A DNA stretch of 64,000 bases from Marinomonas spartinae (GCF_016461715.1 NZ_JAEMUI010000024.1:1-64000), one strand, 5' to 3'. Positions 30,511 through 40,897 are shown, counted from the first letter of the stretch. Notes: generated by a model not told the origin, from the letters alone. Numbers and translations: made by a program.

Positions 30511-31191
30511 ATGGGTCAGAAGGTTCATCCAACTGGTATCCGCCTAGGGATAGTTAAAGATCATACCTCTACTTGGTATGCTAATAATCAAAACTACTCT
30601 AAGCTGCTATTAAATGATCTTCAGGTTCGTGCGTTCCTGGAGAAAAAATTGGTTCAGGCTTCTGTTTCTCGTATCGAGATACAACGTCCTGCTCAAACAG
30701 CTCGTATTACTATTCACACTGCCCGTCCAGGTATCGTGATTGGTAAGAAGGGTGAAGATGTTGAGAAACTACGCAACGACATTTCAGAAATGATGGGCGT
30801 GCCAGTTCACATCAACATTGAAGAAATTCGTAAGCCTGAATTAGATGCAAAATTGGTTGCGCAAAATATTGCTGGCCAACTTGAGCGTCGTGTTATGTTC
30901 CGTCGTGCAATGAAACGTGCGGTACAGAATGCTATGCGTGCAGGCGCGAAAGGTATCAAGGTTCAGGTAAGTGGTCGTCTAGGCGGTGCAGAAATTGCCC
31001 GAGCTGAGTGGTACCGTGAAGGCCGTGTGCCTCTACACACTCTACGTGCTGACATTGACTACGCTACTTATGAAGCATCTACAACTTACGGCATCATCGG
31101 TGTCAAGGTTTGGATCTTCAAAGGCGAAATCTTGGGCGGTATTGAGCAAGTGCGTGCTGATAAAGGCGCACAAAAGAAGAAGTCTAAGTAG
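30511..31191 (+). CDS. rpsC: 30S ribosomal protein S3
   Basis: Forms part of the mRNA entry tunnel and its helicase activity. 226 residues; N-terminal [14 protein letters not shown], a KH domain with the [11 protein letters not shown] loop near 75, and the C-terminal domain with [28 protein letters not shown] block. Strong AGGAGA before the start. Confidence 0.97.
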   Translation: MGQKVHPTGIRLGIVKDHTSTWYANNQNYSKLLLNDLQVRAFLEKKLVQASVSRIEIQRPAQTARITIHTARPGIVIGKKGEDVEKLRNDISEMMGVPVHINIEEIRKPELDAKLVAQNIAGQLERRVMFRRAMKRAVQNAMRAGAKGIKVQVSGRLGGAEIARAEWYREGRVPLHTLRADIDYATYEASTTYGIIGVKVWIFKGEILGGIEQVRADKGAQKKKSK

Positions 31192-31201
31192 GGGGTAAGT
31201 C

Positions 31202-31615
31202 ATGTTACAGCCGAAACGTACTAAGTTCCGTAAGATGCAAAAAGGCCGTAACCGCGGTCTTGCTCTACGCGGCAACCAGGTTAGCTTTGGTGAATTCGGA
31301 TTAAAGTCGACTGAACGTGGTCGTCTTACTGCTCGTCAAATTGAAGCGGCGCGTCGTGCAATGACTCGTCATATCAAACGTGGTGGTAAAATCTGGATTC
31401 GTGTATTCCCTGATAAGCCGATTACTCAGAAACCTCTTGAGGTTCGTCAGGGTAAAGGTAAGGGTAGCGTAGAATACTGGGTTGCACAGATTCAACCTGG
31501 CAAGATGCTTTATGAAGTTGAGGGCGTTTCAGAACAGCTAGCACGCGAAGCGTTTGCTCTAGCTGCTGCTAAGCTTCCTCTGTCCACAACTTTCGTAACG
31601 CGTACGGTGATGTAG
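31202..31615 (+). CDS. rplP: 50S ribosomal protein L16
   Basis: Positions the A-site tRNA elbow in the 50S subunit. 137 residues beginning [10 protein letters not shown]; the [25 protein letters not shown] region is conserved, and R81 (hydroxylated by YcfD/RoxA in some bacteria) lies in the [12 protein letters not shown] neighbourhood. rpmC begins on the base after its stop. Confidence 0.97.
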   Translation: MLQPKRTKFRKMQKGRNRGLALRGNQVSFGEFGLKSTERGRLTARQIEAARRAMTRHIKRGGKIWIRVFPDKPITQKPLEVRQGKGKGSVEYWVAQIQPGKMLYEVEGVSEQLAREAFALAAAKLPLSTTFVTRTVM

Positions 31616-31807
31616 ATGAAAGCAAAAGAACTGCAAGAAAAGTCTGTAGCTGAGCTACAAGCGACCTTGATCGAACTGCTACGTGAGCAATTCACACTGC
31701 GTATGCAGAAAGCCACTGGTCAGTTGACGCAAACTCATTTGCTCTCGCAAGTTCGCCGCAATATCGCACGTGTTAAAACCGTGCTAAATGATAAGGCAGG
31801 TAACTAA
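31616..31807 (+). CDS. rpmC: 50S ribosomal protein L29
   Basis: Small helical protein at the tunnel exit near L23. 63 residues: M-K-A-K-E-L then [17 protein letters not shown] helix and a [12 protein letters not shown] second helix. No gap from rplP (TAG then ATG), so it is translated by coupling. Confidence 0.97.
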   Translation: MKAKELQEKSVAELQATLIELLREQFTLRMQKATGQLTQTHLLSQVRRNIARVKTVLNDKAGN

Positions 31808-31808
31808 G

Positions 31809-32069
31809 ATGGCAGAAACAAAAGCGCGTACAGCTACTGGTAAGGTAGTAAGCGACAAGATGGATAAAACCATCACAGTACTAGTTGAACGTACAGAAAA
31901 ACACCCTCTATACGGTAAGTTCGTTCGTCGTTCTACTAAATTACACGCTCACGATGAAAACAATGAGTGTCAGATCGGTGATACCGTTAAGGTCGTTGAA
32001 ACACGCCCTTACTCTAAGTCTAAGACTTGGAATCTGGTTCAAGTTGTTGAGAAAGCAGCAGCTGTATAA
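31809..32069 (+). CDS. rpsQ: 30S ribosomal protein S17
   Basis: Primary 16S rRNA binder with an OB fold. Start at ATG 31809, one base after the rpmC stop, giving 86 residues; the longer frame from 31788 lies inside rpmC and is not used. The family motif [18 protein letters not shown] and [13 protein letters not shown] are present. Confidence 0.96.
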   Translation: MAETKARTATGKVVSDKMDKTITVLVERTEKHPLYGKFVRRSTKLHAHDENNECQIGDTVKVVETRPYSKSKTWNLVQVVEKAAAV

Positions 32070-32120
32070 GCTGCTCCTTCCTTCGTGAGACTTGTTATCT
32101 AATTTGATTGGAGAGCAGTG

Positions 32121-32489
32121 ATGATTCAAACAGAATCGATGCTTGATGTAGCAGATAACAGCGGCGCAAAGCGTGTTCAGTGTATCAAAGTACTGGGTGG
32201 CTCACATCGTCGTTATGCTGCTATCGGTGACATTATTAAAGTCACAGTGAAAGAAGCGATCCCTCGCGGTCGTGTTAAGAAAGGGCAGGTTCTCAACGCT
32301 GTTGTTGTTAGAACTAAGAAAGGTGTTCGTCGTTCTGATGGCTCTGTAATCCGCTTTGATGTAAACTCTGCGGTTCTACTAAATGCTTCAGGGCAGCCTA
32401 TTGGTACTCGTATCTTTGGCCCTGTAACACGTGAATTGCGTACAGAGCAGTTCATGAAAATTGTTTCTCTTGCACCTGAAGTGCTGTAA
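32121..32489 (+). CDS. rplN: 50S ribosomal protein L14
   Basis: Inter-subunit bridge protein and binding site for the silencing factor RsfS. Start at ATG 32121 (M-I-Q-T-E-S), rather than the adjacent GTG 32118; GGAGAG upstream. 122 residues, with [18 protein letters not shown] and the C-terminal [18 protein letters not shown]. First gene of the spc set; no separate promoter was seen in the 51-base gap. Confidence 0.97.
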   Translation: MIQTESMLDVADNSGAKRVQCIKVLGGSHRRYAAIGDIIKVTVKEAIPRGRVKKGQVLNAVVVRTKKGVRRSDGSVIRFDVNSAVLLNASGQPIGTRIFGPVTRELRTEQFMKIVSLAPEVL

Positions 32490-32505
32490 GAGGGAGGGGA
32501 CATTT

Positions 32506-32823
32506 ATGCGTAAAATCAAACGTAACGACGAAGTTGTTGTGATTGCTGGTAAAGACAAAGGCAAACGTGGCAAAATTGTTAAAGTAGTAGACGAGAGCCG
32601 AGTTCTTGTTTCTGGTGTCAATATGATCAAGAAACACGAAAAGCCAAACCCTATGAAGGGGTCAACTGGCGGCATCGTTGAAAAAGAAGCACCTATCCAG
32701 GTTTCTAACGTAGCCATTTATAACAAGGCTACAGACAAAGCGGATCGCGTCGGCTTTAAATTGAATGAAGACGGTACAAAAGTACGTATCTTCAAATCAA
32801 ACAGTGAAGCGATCGACGCCTAA
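32506..32823 (+). CDS. rplX: 50S ribosomal protein L24
   Basis: Assembly initiator that binds domain I of 23S rRNA near the tunnel exit. The open frame runs from 32461 inside rplN, but M-R-K-I-K-R-N-D at 32506 is the conserved start with AGGGAGGGG ahead; 105 residues. KOW motif [16 protein letters not shown] and the [18 protein letters not shown] segment region are standard. Confidence 0.96.
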   Translation: MRKIKRNDEVVVIAGKDKGKRGKIVKVVDESRVLVSGVNMIKKHEKPNPMKGSTGGIVEKEAPIQVSNVAIYNKATDKADRVGFKLNEDGTKVRIFKSNSEAIDA

Positions 32824-32840
32824 GAGCGAGAATTATAGCC

Positions 32841-33380
32841 ATGGCGAGACTTAAGCAAGTATATAAAGATCAAGTTGTAGCAAAACTTACTGAAGAGTTT
32901 GCTTACAAAAACGTGATGGAAGTGCCTAAAATCACTAAAATCACATTGAACATGGGTGTTGGTGAAGCTATCGCAGACAAGAAACTTCTTGAGCATGCGG
33001 TAAATGATCTAGAAGCACTGAGCGGCCAAAAAGTTGTAGTAACTAAGGCTCGTAAATCTGTAGCAGGCTTTAAAATCCGTGACGGTTACCCGATCGGTTG
33101 TAAAGTAACGCTACGTGGTGAGCGTATGTGGGATTTCTTCGACCGTTTGGTTGATGTTGCTATTCCACGTATCCGTGACTTCCGTGGACTTAATCCTAAG
33201 TCTTTCGATGGTCGTGGTAACTACAGCATGGGTGTGAAAGAGCAGATCATCTTCCCTGAAATCGAATACGATAAAGTAGATCGTGTACGTGGTATGGATA
33301 TTACCATCACTACGACTGCTCGTACCGACGAAGAAGGTCGTGCTTTGCTAGCCGCCTTTAGTTTCCCTTTCAAGAAATAA
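32841..33380 (+). CDS. rplE: 50S ribosomal protein L5
   Basis: Part of the central protuberance; binds 5S rRNA with L18 and contacts S13. 179 residues, with [29 protein letters not shown] and the [16 protein letters not shown] region. In E. coli S8 represses the spc operon by binding mRNA near this start; that structure was not identified here. Confidence 0.97.
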   Translation: MARLKQVYKDQVVAKLTEEFAYKNVMEVPKITKITLNMGVGEAIADKKLLEHAVNDLEALSGQKVVVTKARKSVAGFKIRDGYPIGCKVTLRGERMWDFFDRLVDVAIPRIRDFRGLNPKSFDGRGNYSMGVKEQIIFPEIEYDKVDRVRGMDITITTTARTDEEGRALLAAFSFPFKK

Positions 33381-33392
33381 GAGGTAGGAATC

Positions 33393-33698
33393 ATGGCTAA
33401 AGTATCAATGATTCAGCGCGAAGCAAAACGCACCAAATTAGTAGCTAAGTACGCTGAAAAGCGTGCAGCTCTAAAAGCGATCATTAGCGACGTTAATGCA
33501 TCGGACGATGAAAAGTGGGAAGCAACGCTTAAATTGCAAGCGCTTCCTCGCGATTCATCTTCTTCTCGCCAACGTAACCGTTGCCAAGTGACTGGCCGTC
33601 CACACGGTGTATACCGTCGTTTCGGTTTGTCTCGTATCAAGTTGCGTGAAGCAGCGATGCGTGGTGACGTTCCAGGCTTGAAGAAAGCTAGTTGGTAA
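33393..33698 (+). CDS. rpsN: 30S ribosomal protein S14
   Basis: Head protein of the 30S subunit. At 101 residues it is the long, zinc-independent form (no CxxC pairs). The conserved [25 protein letters not shown] segment is present. AGAGGTAGGA precedes the start. A 129-base gap with a very long hairpin follows. Confidence 0.97.
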   Translation: MAKVSMIQREAKRTKLVAKYAEKRAALKAIISDVNASDDEKWEATLKLQALPRDSSSSRQRNRCQVTGRPHGVYRRFGLSRIKLREAAMRGDVPGLKKASW

Positions 33699-33703
33699 GC
33701 AAG

Positions 33704-33790
33704 TAGAGCGCGATCATAATACATAGCAGTGAGTGGGGTGTCTAATTACTGGACATTCTGCTCGCTGCTGTGTACTATGCGCGAGCTCTA
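33704..33790 (+). promoter_or_regulatory. Long imperfect hairpin between rpsN and rpsH
   Basis: An ~30-base left arm (33704-33733) pairs with a right arm (33761-33790) with few mismatches and a small bulge; the loop contains a further TGTC/GACA pair. It spans most of the untranslated rpsN-rpsH spacer and ends about 25 bases before the rpsH Shine-Dalgarno. It could be an RNase III processing site or a target for an autoregulatory protein such as S8. No T run, so not a simple terminator. Confidence 0.6.
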
Positions 33791-33827
33791 TTTGCTGCAC
33801 AATGGTTTTTCAATTAGGAGCTCTTAA

Positions 33828-34220
33828 ATGAGTATGCAAGATACCCTTGCGGATATGTTTACACGTATTCGTAATGCACAGATGGCTGCAAAGACCACTG
33901 TGAGTATGCCTTCATCAAAAATGAAGGTGTCAATTGCTTCCGTACTACGTGAAGAAGGTTACGTTGGTAACTATTCCGTAGACGAAGCAGTAAAACCGAC
34001 GCTTACTATCGAATTAAAATACTTCGAAGGTAAGCCAGTTATCGAAGAAATTAAACGCGCATCTCGCCCAAGCTTGCGTCAATACAAAGGTTCTGCCTCT
34101 CTGCCTAAAGTAGAAGCCGGCCTTGGCGTTGCTATCATCTCTACCTCTAAAGGTGTGATGACTGACCGTGCAGCTCGTGCAGCTGGTATCGGTGGCGAAG
34201 TAATCTGCACTGTATTCTAG
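33828..34220 (+). CDS. rpsH: 30S ribosomal protein S8
   Basis: Binds the central domain of 16S rRNA and is the usual autogenous repressor of the spc operon. 130 residues, [18 protein letters not shown] at the N-terminus and the C-terminal [27 protein letters not shown] rRNA-binding block. TAGGAG Shine-Dalgarno. The long hairpin immediately upstream is unusual. Confidence 0.97.
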   Translation: MSMQDTLADMFTRIRNAQMAAKTTVSMPSSKMKVSIASVLREEGYVGNYSVDEAVKPTLTIELKYFEGKPVIEEIKRASRPSLRQYKGSASLPKVEAGLGVAIISTSKGVMTDRAARAAGIGGEVICTVF

Positions 34221-34228
34221 GAGTTAGT

Positions 34229-34762
34229 ATGTCTCGAGTTGCTAATAGTCCCGTGACGCTTCCTAGTGGTGTAGAAGTCGCTCTTAAAGGCCAAAATGTT
34301 GTTGTTAAAGGCGGCAAAGGTTCTTTAGAGTTAGATGTTCACACAAGCGTTCAAGTGACTAAAGAAGAAAATGTTATCACCTTCGCAGCGCGCGATGGTG
34401 CGAAACAAAGCCGTGCCTTAGCTGGTACTACTCGTGCATTGGTTAACAACATGGTTGTTGGTGTTAGCCAAGGTTTCGAGAAACGTTTGATTCTTCAAGG
34501 TGTTGGTTACCGTGCTGCGATTAAAGGCAAAGTACTTAACCTGTCTCTGGGCTTTTCTCACCCAGTAGATTACGAACTACCTGAAGGTATTACAGCTGAA
34601 TGTGCTTCTCAAACAGAAGTTGTGATCAAAGGCATTGATAAACAAGCCGTTGGTCAAGTGGCTGCAGAAGTTCGCGGTTTCCGTCCACCAGAGCCATACA
34701 AAGGCAAAGGTGTTCGCTATTCTGACGAAATTATTCGTCGTAAAGAAGCTAAGAAGAAGTAG
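34229..34762 (+). CDS. rplF: 50S ribosomal protein L6
   Basis: Binds near the sarcin-ricin loop and helps factor binding. 177 residues of duplicated alpha/beta fold; the signature [16 protein letters not shown] is near the C-terminus. AGGAGTTAGT before the start; eight bases after rpsH. Confidence 0.97.
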   Translation: MSRVANSPVTLPSGVEVALKGQNVVVKGGKGSLELDVHTSVQVTKEENVITFAARDGAKQSRALAGTTRALVNNMVVGVSQGFEKRLILQGVGYRAAIKGKVLNLSLGFSHPVDYELPEGITAECASQTEVVIKGIDKQAVGQVAAEVRGFRPPEPYKGKGVRYSDEIIRRKEAKKK

Positions 34763-34772
34763 GTAAGCATTC

Positions 34773-35123
34773 ATGAACACTAAGAAACAATCTCGAATTC
34801 GTCGTGCACGTCGTGCGCGCCTACATATTCGTGAACTAGGTGCGAATCGTCTTACTGTACATCGCACACCACGCCATATGTATGCTCAAGTTATTTCTCC
34901 TTGTGGTAGTAAAGTGCTAGCAAGCGCTTCTACACTGGAAGAATCTCTACGTGCTACAGCGACTGGTAACAAAGAAGCGGCTAAAAAAGTCGGTGCTTTG
35001 GTTGCTGCTCGCGCTAAAGAAGCAGGTGTCACTACGGTCGCTTTTGACCGTGCTGGCTTCAAATACCACGGACGTGTTCAAGCGCTAGCTGATGCCGCAC
35101 GTGAAGCCGGTCTAGAGTTCTAA
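34773..35123 (+). CDS. rplR: 50S ribosomal protein L18
   Basis: 5S rRNA-binding protein of the central protuberance. 116 residues; basic N-terminus ([18 protein letters not shown]), then the folded domain ending [24 protein letters not shown]. Ten bases after rplF. Confidence 0.97.
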   Translation: MNTKKQSRIRRARRARLHIRELGANRLTVHRTPRHMYAQVISPCGSKVLASASTLEESLRATATGNKEAAKKVGALVAARAKEAGVTTVAFDRAGFKYHGRVQALADAAREAGLEF

Positions 35124-35133
35124 GGGGTAGCAA

Positions 35134-35634
35134 ATGGCAGTTAATGAACAACAAACTAGCGACCTCCAAGAGAAGCTAGTACAGGTAAACCGCGTTGCTA
35201 AAGTTGTAAAGGGTGGTCGTATCTTCTCTTTTACTGCTTTAACAGTCGTTGGTGATGGAAATGGTAAGGTTGGCTTCGGTCGTGGTAAAGCGCGCGAAGT
35301 GCCTCAAGCAATCCAAAAAGCGATGGAGCAAGCTCGTCGCAACATGGTATCAGTAAAACTTGATGGTGATACACTTCAGTATCCAGTTAAAGCTGTGCAT
35401 GGCGCTTCTAAGATTTACATGCAACCAGCCTCTCAAGGTACTGGTATCATCGCCGGTGGTGCAATGCGTGCAGTTCTTGAAATTGCAGGTGTTCACAACG
35501 TATTGGCGAAATGTTACGGCTCTACAAACCCAGTAAACGTAGTTCGCGCTACGATTAAAGGTTTGCAAGACATGAAAGCACCTGAGCAAATCGCGGCAAA
35601 ACGCGGTAAGTCAGTCGATCAAATTTTGGGGTAA
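35134..35634 (+). CDS. rpsE: 30S ribosomal protein S5
   Basis: MRNA-entry and accuracy protein. 166 residues with the double-stranded RNA-binding-like N-domain ([30 protein letters not shown] region) where spectinomycin-resistance changes arise; the loop looks wild type. C-domain [21 protein letters not shown] is conserved. AGGGG before the start. Confidence 0.97.
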   Translation: MAVNEQQTSDLQEKLVQVNRVAKVVKGGRIFSFTALTVVGDGNGKVGFGRGKAREVPQAIQKAMEQARRNMVSVKLDGDTLQYPVKAVHGASKIYMQPASQGTGIIAGGAMRAVLEIAGVHNVLAKCYGSTNPVNVVRATIKGLQDMKAPEQIAAKRGKSVDQILG

Positions 35635-35640
35635 TGTGTC

Positions 35641-35826
35641 ATGGCGAATAAAACCATCACAGTTAAACTAACCCGTAGCCCGATCGGTCGTCTTCCAAAA
35701 CACCGTGAAACAATCAAAGGCTTGGGTTTGCGTAAAGTTGGCCAAACTCGTGAACTGGAAGATACTCCAGCGGTACGTGGTATGGTTAATAAAGTTTATT
35801 ACATGGTAAAAGTTGTAGGAGAGTAA
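35641..35826 (+). CDS. rpmD: 50S ribosomal protein L30
   Basis: Small 61-residue alpha/beta protein of the large subunit. [24 protein letters not shown] and [14 protein letters not shown] are family segments. It lies between rpsE and rplO as in other proteobacteria. Confidence 0.97.
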   Translation: MANKTITVKLTRSPIGRLPKHRETIKGLGLRKVGQTRELEDTPAVRGMVNKVYYMVKVVGE

Positions 35827-35827
35827 C

Positions 35828-36262
35828 ATGTTCTTAAATACACTTCGTCCTGGCGAAGGTAGCAAACATGCTCCTAAACGTGTTGGTCGCGGTATTGGTA
35901 GCGGCTTGGGCAAAACCGGCGGACGTGGCCATAAAGGTCTTAAGTCTCGTTCTGGTGGCTCAGTAAAACCGGGTTTTGAAGGCGGTCAAATGCCATTGCA
36001 GCGTCGTCTGCCAAAATTTGGTTTTACCTCACGTCAGGCTAAGTATGTTGCTGAGGTTCGTTTAAACGAGCTTGCTGCTGTAAATGCTGAAGTTGTAGAT
36101 TTGGCTGCTCTTAAAGGCGCCGACATCATTGGTCATCAAATTAAAACAGCGCGTGTAATCTTGTCAGGCTCGATCGACAAAGCGATTACCATTCGTGGTC
36201 TTAAAGTGACTAAAGGTGCTCGTGCCGCTATTGAAGCAGCTGGCGGAAAAGTCGAGGAATAA
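35828..36262 (+). CDS. rplO: 50S ribosomal protein L15
   Basis: Late assembly protein. 144 residues with the glycine- and arginine-rich N-terminal tail ([20 protein letters not shown]) that threads into 23S rRNA, then [18 protein letters not shown]. One base after the rpmD stop; the secY start follows its stop directly. Confidence 0.97.
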   Translation: MFLNTLRPGEGSKHAPKRVGRGIGSGLGKTGGRGHKGLKSRSGGSVKPGFEGGQMPLQRRLPKFGFTSRQAKYVAEVRLNELAAVNAEVVDLAALKGADIIGHQIKTARVILSGSIDKAITIRGLKVTKGARAAIEAAGGKVEE

Positions 36263-37594
36263 ATGGCAAAGCGTGGCTCACTACCAGCTGGTATGCAAAA
36301 TGGATTAAGCGAGCTTTGGTCTCGCATCCGTTTTGTGTTATTGGCAATTATTGTATATCGAATTGGTGCTCACATTCCTGTTCCAGGGATTAACCCTGAT
36401 AGATTGTCTGCCCTATTTAACCAAAATGAAGGCACAATTCTGAGTTTATTTAACGTATTCTCAGGGGGCGCGCTCCAGCGAATGAGTATTTTCGCTCTCG
36501 GAATACTGCCCTATATTTCTGCCTCTATTATTATGCAGTTATTAACGGTTGTGAGTCCGCAGCTAGAGCAGTTGAAAAAAGAGGGTGAGGCGGGTCGTCG
36601 TAAGATTACCCAATATACTCGTTATGGTACGGTACTGTTAGCGCTTATCCAATCTGCCTCTATGGCGGTTGGTCTAGCCAGTCAAGGGATCGCTTTCCAT
36701 GGTGGCCTACAATTCTACGGTGTTGCTGTAGTCTCGTTGGTTGCTGGAACCGTGTTCTTGATGTGGTTGGGTGAGCAAGTAACTGAAAAGGGTATTGGTA
36801 ATGGTATTTCCATTATCATCTTCTCTGGTATCGTGGCAGGTATTCCTGCTGCTCTAGGTCGCTCATTTGAATCGGCTCGTCAAGGCGATATTAATATTCT
36901 TGCTTTGTTGTTTATCGGTGTGATTGCTGTGGCAACCGTTGCGTTTGTGGTCTTTATCGAACGTGGCCAGCGTCGTATTACAGTGAATTACGCGAAACGC
37001 CAGCAAGGTAACAAGGTGTTTGCCGCACAGAAGAGTCATTTGCCGCTTAAGGTGAACATGGCAGGGGTTATCCCACCTATTTTCGCTTCAAGTATCCTAC
37101 TGTTTCCTGCGTCGATCGGCCAATGGTTTGGTCAAGGTAAGGGAATGGAATGGTTGCAAAATATCTCTCTGGCTCTAGCTCCTGGACAACCTCTATATGT
37201 GCTGTTGTTTGCGATAGCAATTGTTTTCTTTTGCTTCTTTTATACAGCGCTGGTGTTCAACCCTAAAGATGTGGCAGATAACTTAAAAAAATCCGGTGCG
37301 TTTTTGCCGGGTATTCGTCCAGGCGATCATACAGCTCGATATATTGATGGTGTAATGACCCGTTTGACCCTGTTTGGTGCGTTATACATCACGCTAGTGT
37401 CTTTGATGCCTCAGTTCTTTGTTGTTGCGTGGAATGTTCCTTTCTACTTCGGTGGTACATCATTATTGATTATCGTGGTGGTAGTAATGGACTTTATGTC
37501 GCAAGTGCAAAGTCATTTGATGAGTCATCAGTACGAGTCGTTAATGAAGAAATCTAATCTGACTGGTTATGGTCCAAATGGCCTAATGCGTTAG
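36263..37594 (+). CDS. secY: Preprotein translocase subunit SecY
   Basis: Protein-conducting channel of the inner membrane, partner of SecE (10547). 443 residues with ten membrane segments; PGINPDRLS, the plug-region [16 protein letters not shown], the cytosolic loop [14 protein letters not shown] and the [22 protein letters not shown] segment are all recognisable. Its Shine-Dalgarno GAGGAA lies inside the end of rplO and the start follows the rplO stop without a gap. Confidence 0.97.
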   Translation: MAKRGSLPAGMQNGLSELWSRIRFVLLAIIVYRIGAHIPVPGINPDRLSALFNQNEGTILSLFNVFSGGALQRMSIFALGILPYISASIIMQLLTVVSPQLEQLKKEGEAGRRKITQYTRYGTVLLALIQSASMAVGLASQGIAFHGGLQFYGVAVVSLVAGTVFLMWLGEQVTEKGIGNGISIIIFSGIVAGIPAALGRSFESARQGDINILALLFIGVIAVATVAFVVFIERGQRRITVNYAKRQQGNKVFAAQKSHLPLKVNMAGVIPPIFASSILLFPASIGQWFGQGKGMEWLQNISLALAPGQPLYVLLFAIAIVFFCFFYTALVFNPKDVADNLKKSGAFLPGIRPGDHTARYIDGVMTRLTLFGALYITLVSLMPQFFVVAWNVPFYFGGTSLLIIVVVVMDFMSQVQSHLMSHQYESLMKKSNLTGYGPNGLMR

Positions 37595-37612
37595 CATAGG
37601 TTGGAGTTGAAC

Positions 37613-37726
37613 ATGAAAGTACGTGCATCTGTAAAGAAAATCTGTCGTAACTGCAAAATCGTTCGTCGTAACGGTTCAGTTCGAGTGATTTGCTCTGAGC
37701 CTCGCCATAAACAGCGTCAAGGTTAA
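37613..37726 (+). CDS. rpmJ: 50S ribosomal protein L36
   Basis: Zinc-ribbon protein of the large subunit, 37 residues, too short for routine open-frame cut-offs. The sequence begins [11 protein letters not shown] and ends K-Q-R-Q-G. Zinc ligands C11, C14, C27 and H32 are present, so this is the zinc-binding form. Between C27 and the histidine there is one residue fewer than in the common 38-residue form (CSEPRH instead of CSAEPRH). TTGGAG Shine-Dalgarno. Confidence 0.96.
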   Translation: MKVRASVKKICRNCKIVRRNGSVRVICSEPRHKQRQG

Positions 37727-37851
37727 TAGCGAATTCGCTCTATGATGGGAAAAGGGTGGTTGATTTTTCGCCTAAATATAGGCATAATCAGCCGCCCTCA
37801 TGAAAGCAAAGCGATGATTTGAAAATCATCCATAACAACGGAGTAAATTGA
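37727..37851 (+). promoter_or_regulatory. Alpha-operon leader (putative S4-responsive)
   Basis: Between rpmJ and rpsM. Visible stems: GGGTGGTTGAT (37754-37764) with ATCAGCCGCCC (37787-37797, two G-U pairs), enclosing GCCT/AGGC (37770-37783); and GATGATTT (37813-37820) with AAATCATC (37823-37830) just before the rpsM Shine-Dalgarno. In E. coli S4 represses the operon at this position through a pseudoknot; the same role here is inferred from place, not from proven homology of fold. Confidence 0.6.
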
Positions 37852-38208
37852 ATGGCCCGTATAGCCGGTGTCAATATTCCTGACAATAAACATGCGGTCA
37901 TTTCTCTGACTTACATCTTCGGAATTGGTCGCACTCGTTCGCGTGCAATTTGCGCCGCGTCAGGTGTTGCTGAAACTGCCAAAATCAGTTCTTTAAGTGA
38001 TGAAACACTTGATGAACTTCGTGGTGAAGTTGCTAAGTATACTGTAGAAGGTGATCTACGCCGTGAAGTCAGCATGTCTATTAAACGTCTGATGGATCTT
38101 GGCTGTAATCGTGGTATTCGTCACCGCCGCAGCCTACCTGTTCGTGGTCAACGTACCAAAACGAACGCTCGCACACGAAAAGGCCCTCGTAAGCCTATTC
38201 GTAAGTAA
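37852..38208 (+). CDS. rpsM: 30S ribosomal protein S13
   Basis: Head protein contacting P-site tRNA and L5. 118 residues, [14 protein letters not shown] at the N-terminus and the basic tail [26 protein letters not shown]. GGAG before the start. First gene of the alpha set. Confidence 0.97.
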   Translation: MARIAGVNIPDNKHAVISLTYIFGIGRTRSRAICAASGVAETAKISSLSDETLDELRGEVAKYTVEGDLRREVSMSIKRLMDLGCNRGIRHRRSLPVRGQRTKTNARTRKGPRKPIRK

Positions 38209-38274
38209 CATAAACGCGTTTCGCTCTAATTACTAAGTTCGTTAGAGCTGAGCATTAAATAGGAAAAGTGCAAT

Positions 38275-38667
38275 ATGGCTAAGCCAGCTACGCGCAATAC
38301 CAAGAAAAAAGTCAAAAAGACGGTTGTTGATGGTGTTGCTCATGTACACGCGTCATTTAACAACACGATCGTGACTATCACCGACCGCCAAGGCAATGCT
38401 TTGTCTTGGGCTACAGCCGGTGGTTCTGGTTTTCGCGGATCTCGTAAAAGTACTCCTTTCGCAGCGCAGGTTGCTGCGGAGCGTGCCGGTACTGTCGCAC
38501 AAGAATTCGGCCTTAAAAACGTTGACGTCATGATCAAGGGCCCAGGTCCAGGTCGTGAGTCCGCAGTTCGTGCATTGAATGCATTGGGCTTGCGTATCAA
38601 TAACATCACAGATGTGACGCCAATCCCACACAATGGTTGCCGTCCACCTAAGAAACGTCGCGTTTAA
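38275..38667 (+). CDS. rpsK: 30S ribosomal protein S11
   Basis: Platform protein next to the E-site mRNA. 130 residues with [23 protein letters not shown] and the C-terminal [26 protein letters not shown] before the start; 66 bases after rpsM. Confidence 0.97.
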
Positions 38668-38683
38668 TTGAGGAGACAGATAC

Positions 38684-39304
38684 ATGGCTCGTTATATAGG
38701 TCCAACTTGTAAGTTGTCTCGTCGTGAAGGTACCGACTTGCAATTGAAGAGCGGTTCACGCGCTCTTGAGTCTAAATGTAAAGCAGAAACCGTTCCTGGT
38801 GTACATGGTGCACGTCGTGGACGCCTTTCTGACTACGGCTTGCAATTACGTGAGAAACAAAAAGTTCGTCGTATGTACGGCATTCTTGAAAAACAATTCC
38901 GTAACTACTACAAATCTGCTGCTCGTCTTAAGGGTGCAACAGGTGAAAACCTTCTGCAACTTTTGGAATCACGTTTAGATAACGTTGTATACCGCGCAGG
39001 TTTTGGTTCTACTCGTGCGGAAGCTCGTCAACTAGTTGGCCATAAAGGTGTTCTAGTGAACGGCGCATCGGTTAACATTCCGTCTTACCAAGTTAAAGCT
39101 GGTGACGTGGTGTCTATCCGTGAAAAAGCGAAAAAACAATTGCGTGTTCAAAGCGCATTAGAGCTATCTAAAAATCGTGCACCGATCCACTGGATCGAAG
39201 TGGATACCACTAAATTGGAAGCAACTTACAAAGCTGCTCCAGAGCGTGCCGATTTATCAGCTGAAATTAATGAGAACCTAATCGTCGAACTTTACTCTAA
39301 GTAA
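38684..39304 (+). CDS. rpsD: 30S ribosomal protein S4
   Basis: Nucleates 30S assembly, lines the mRNA entry and is the expected repressor of the alpha operon. 206 residues: [19 protein letters not shown], then the S4 RNA-binding domain ([25 protein letters not shown] region). The N-terminal zinc cysteines of some bacterial S4 proteins are absent. GAGGAG Shine-Dalgarno. Confidence 0.97.
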   Translation: MARYIGPTCKLSRREGTDLQLKSGSRALESKCKAETVPGVHGARRGRLSDYGLQLREKQKVRRMYGILEKQFRNYYKSAARLKGATGENLLQLLESRLDNVVYRAGFGSTRAEARQLVGHKGVLVNGASVNIPSYQVKAGDVVSIREKAKKQLRVQSALELSKNRAPIHWIEVDTTKLEATYKAAPERADLSAEINENLIVELYSK

Positions 39305-39337
39305 GTCGGTGATTGGGATTAAGAAATAGGTGGATCT

Positions 39338-40342
39338 ATGCAGCGTTCAGTGAGCGAATTGTTAACCCCACGCAACATTGAAGTTCAGGAATTAGGCAAA
39401 ACGCGCGCTAAAGTAACGCTTCAACCACTTGAACGTGGTTTTGGTCATACTTTAGGTAACGCGTTGCGCCGTATCCTTTTGTCTTCAATGCCTGGTTGTG
39501 CAATTGTTGAAGTTGAAATCGACGGCGTATTGCATGAATACAGCGCAATCGAAGGGGTTAAAGAAGATGTCATAGAAATTCTTCTTAACCTGAAAGGAGT
39601 TGCGATCGCTCTACACGGGCAAGATGAAGCAACTCTTACTTTAAGTAAAACAGGTCCTGGTGTCGTAACGGCTGGAGATATCCAGTTGGTTGCTGATGCA
39701 GAGATCGCTAACCCTGATCACGTTATTGCTAACTTGGATGACACTGCAGTACTTAATATGCAGATCAAAGTAGCGCGTGGCCGTGGTTATGAGCCTGCTG
39801 ATGCCCGTATTGCAAGCGACGATGAGACTCGTCCTATCGGCCGTTTGCAACTGGATGCTTCGTTCAGTCCTGTTCGCCGTGTGGCTTACAGTGTTGATAG
39901 TGCTCGTGTAGAGCAGCGTACCGACTTAGATAAGTTAGTATTAGATATCGAATCTAATGGTACGATTGACCCTGAAGAAGCCATCCGTCGTGCTGCGACC
40001 ATTCTTCAACAACAGATAGCCGTTTTTGTCGCTCTTGAAAGCGAAAGCGAAGCGCCTGTTGTGGAAGAAGAGGATGAGATTGATCCAATTTTGCTACGCC
40101 CGGTTGATGATCTTGAGTTGACCGTTCGCAGTGCTAACTGTTTAAAAGCAGAGAACATTTATTACATCGGTGATTTGATTCAACGTACTGAGGTTGAGCT
40201 TCTTAAGACGCCAAACTTGGGTAAGAAGTCGTTAACTGAAATCAAAGATGTTTTAGCACAGCGTGGTTTGTCTTTGGGAATGCGTCTAGAAAACTGGCCA
40301 CCAGCTAGCTTAAAAGACGATAGCAAAGTTCTAGCTCGCTAG
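39338..40342 (+). CDS. rpoA: RNA polymerase alpha subunit
   Basis: Scaffold subunit whose dimer nucleates core assembly; the C-terminal domain binds UP elements and activators. 334 residues: N-terminal domain with [21 protein letters not shown] (assembly helix), an acidic linker ([10 protein letters not shown]) and a C-terminal domain with [12 protein letters not shown], whose arginine corresponds to E. coli R265. AGGTGG before the start. Confidence 0.98.
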   Translation: MQRSVSELLTPRNIEVQELGKTRAKVTLQPLERGFGHTLGNALRRILLSSMPGCAIVEVEIDGVLHEYSAIEGVKEDVIEILLNLKGVAIALHGQDEATLTLSKTGPGVVTAGDIQLVADAEIANPDHVIANLDDTAVLNMQIKVARGRGYEPADARIASDDETRPIGRLQLDASFSPVRRVAYSVDSARVEQRTDLDKLVLDIESNGTIDPEEAIRRAATILQQQIAVFVALESESEAPVVEEEDEIDPILLRPVDDLELTVRSANCLKAENIYYIGDLIQRTEVELLKTPNLGKKSLTEIKDVLAQRGLSLGMRLENWPPASLKDDSKVLAR

Positions 40343-40384
40343 GTCATTGTTCCCTGACCACCGTAGTTTGGTAAGGAATGTAAA

Positions 40385-40762
40385 ATGCGTCATCGTAAGA
40401 GTGGACGTCACTTAAACCGTACTAGCTCTCATCGTAAAGCGATGTTCAAAAATATGGCTGCTTCTTTATTCGAGCACGAAGTTATTAAAACTACGTTGCC
40501 GAAAGCCAAAGAACTTCGTCGCGTTGCTGAGCCTTTGATCACATTGGCGAAAGAAGATTCCGTTGCGAATCGTCGCCTTGCCTTTGCTCGTACTCGTAGC
40601 AAAGATGCAGTAGGTAAATTGTTCTCTGAACTTGGTCCTCGTTACCAAGCTCGTCCTGGCGGTTATGTTCGCATTTTGAAATGTGGCTTCCGTGCGGGTG
40701 ACAATGCGCCTATGGCTTATGTTGAATTGGTCGATCGACCAGTTGCAGAAGCCGCTGAGTAA
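40385..40762 (+). CDS. rplQ: 50S ribosomal protein L17
   Basis: Large-subunit protein at the base near the tunnel exit. 125 residues beginning [34 protein letters not shown] and [21 protein letters not shown] are family blocks. Last gene of the alpha operon, ending at a strong terminator. Confidence 0.97.
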   Translation: MRHRKSGRHLNRTSSHRKAMFKNMAASLFEHEVIKTTLPKAKELRRVAEPLITLAKEDSVANRRLAFARTRSKDAVGKLFSELGPRYQARPGGYVRILKCGFRAGDNAPMAYVELVDRPVAEAAE

Positions 40763-40780
40763 TATCAGTTTGTAATAAAA

Positions 40781-40808
40781 AAACCGGACCTTGTGTCCGG
40801 TTTTTTTT
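40781..40808 (+). terminator. Terminator of the alpha operon
   Basis: AAACCGGAC (40781-40789) pairs with GTCCGGTTT (40795-40803) around CTTGT, followed by a T8-class run. Confidence 0.92.
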
Positions 40809-40851
40809 GCCTGCTATTTACTTGCAATGGGGTGGGGCTATTTTGATATAA

Positions 40852-40880
40852 AAAAGTCCAAGAGGGAGTCTTGGACTTTT
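40852..40880. terminator. Second palindrome, terminator of uvrA
   Basis: AAAAGTCCAAGA (40852-40863) and TCTTGGACTTTT (40869-40880) form a perfect 12-base stem around GGGAG. On the minus strand it lies directly after uvrA and gives a T run, so it most likely ends uvrA. Confidence 0.85.
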
Positions 40881-40897
40881 GGCAAACACCGTGTTTT

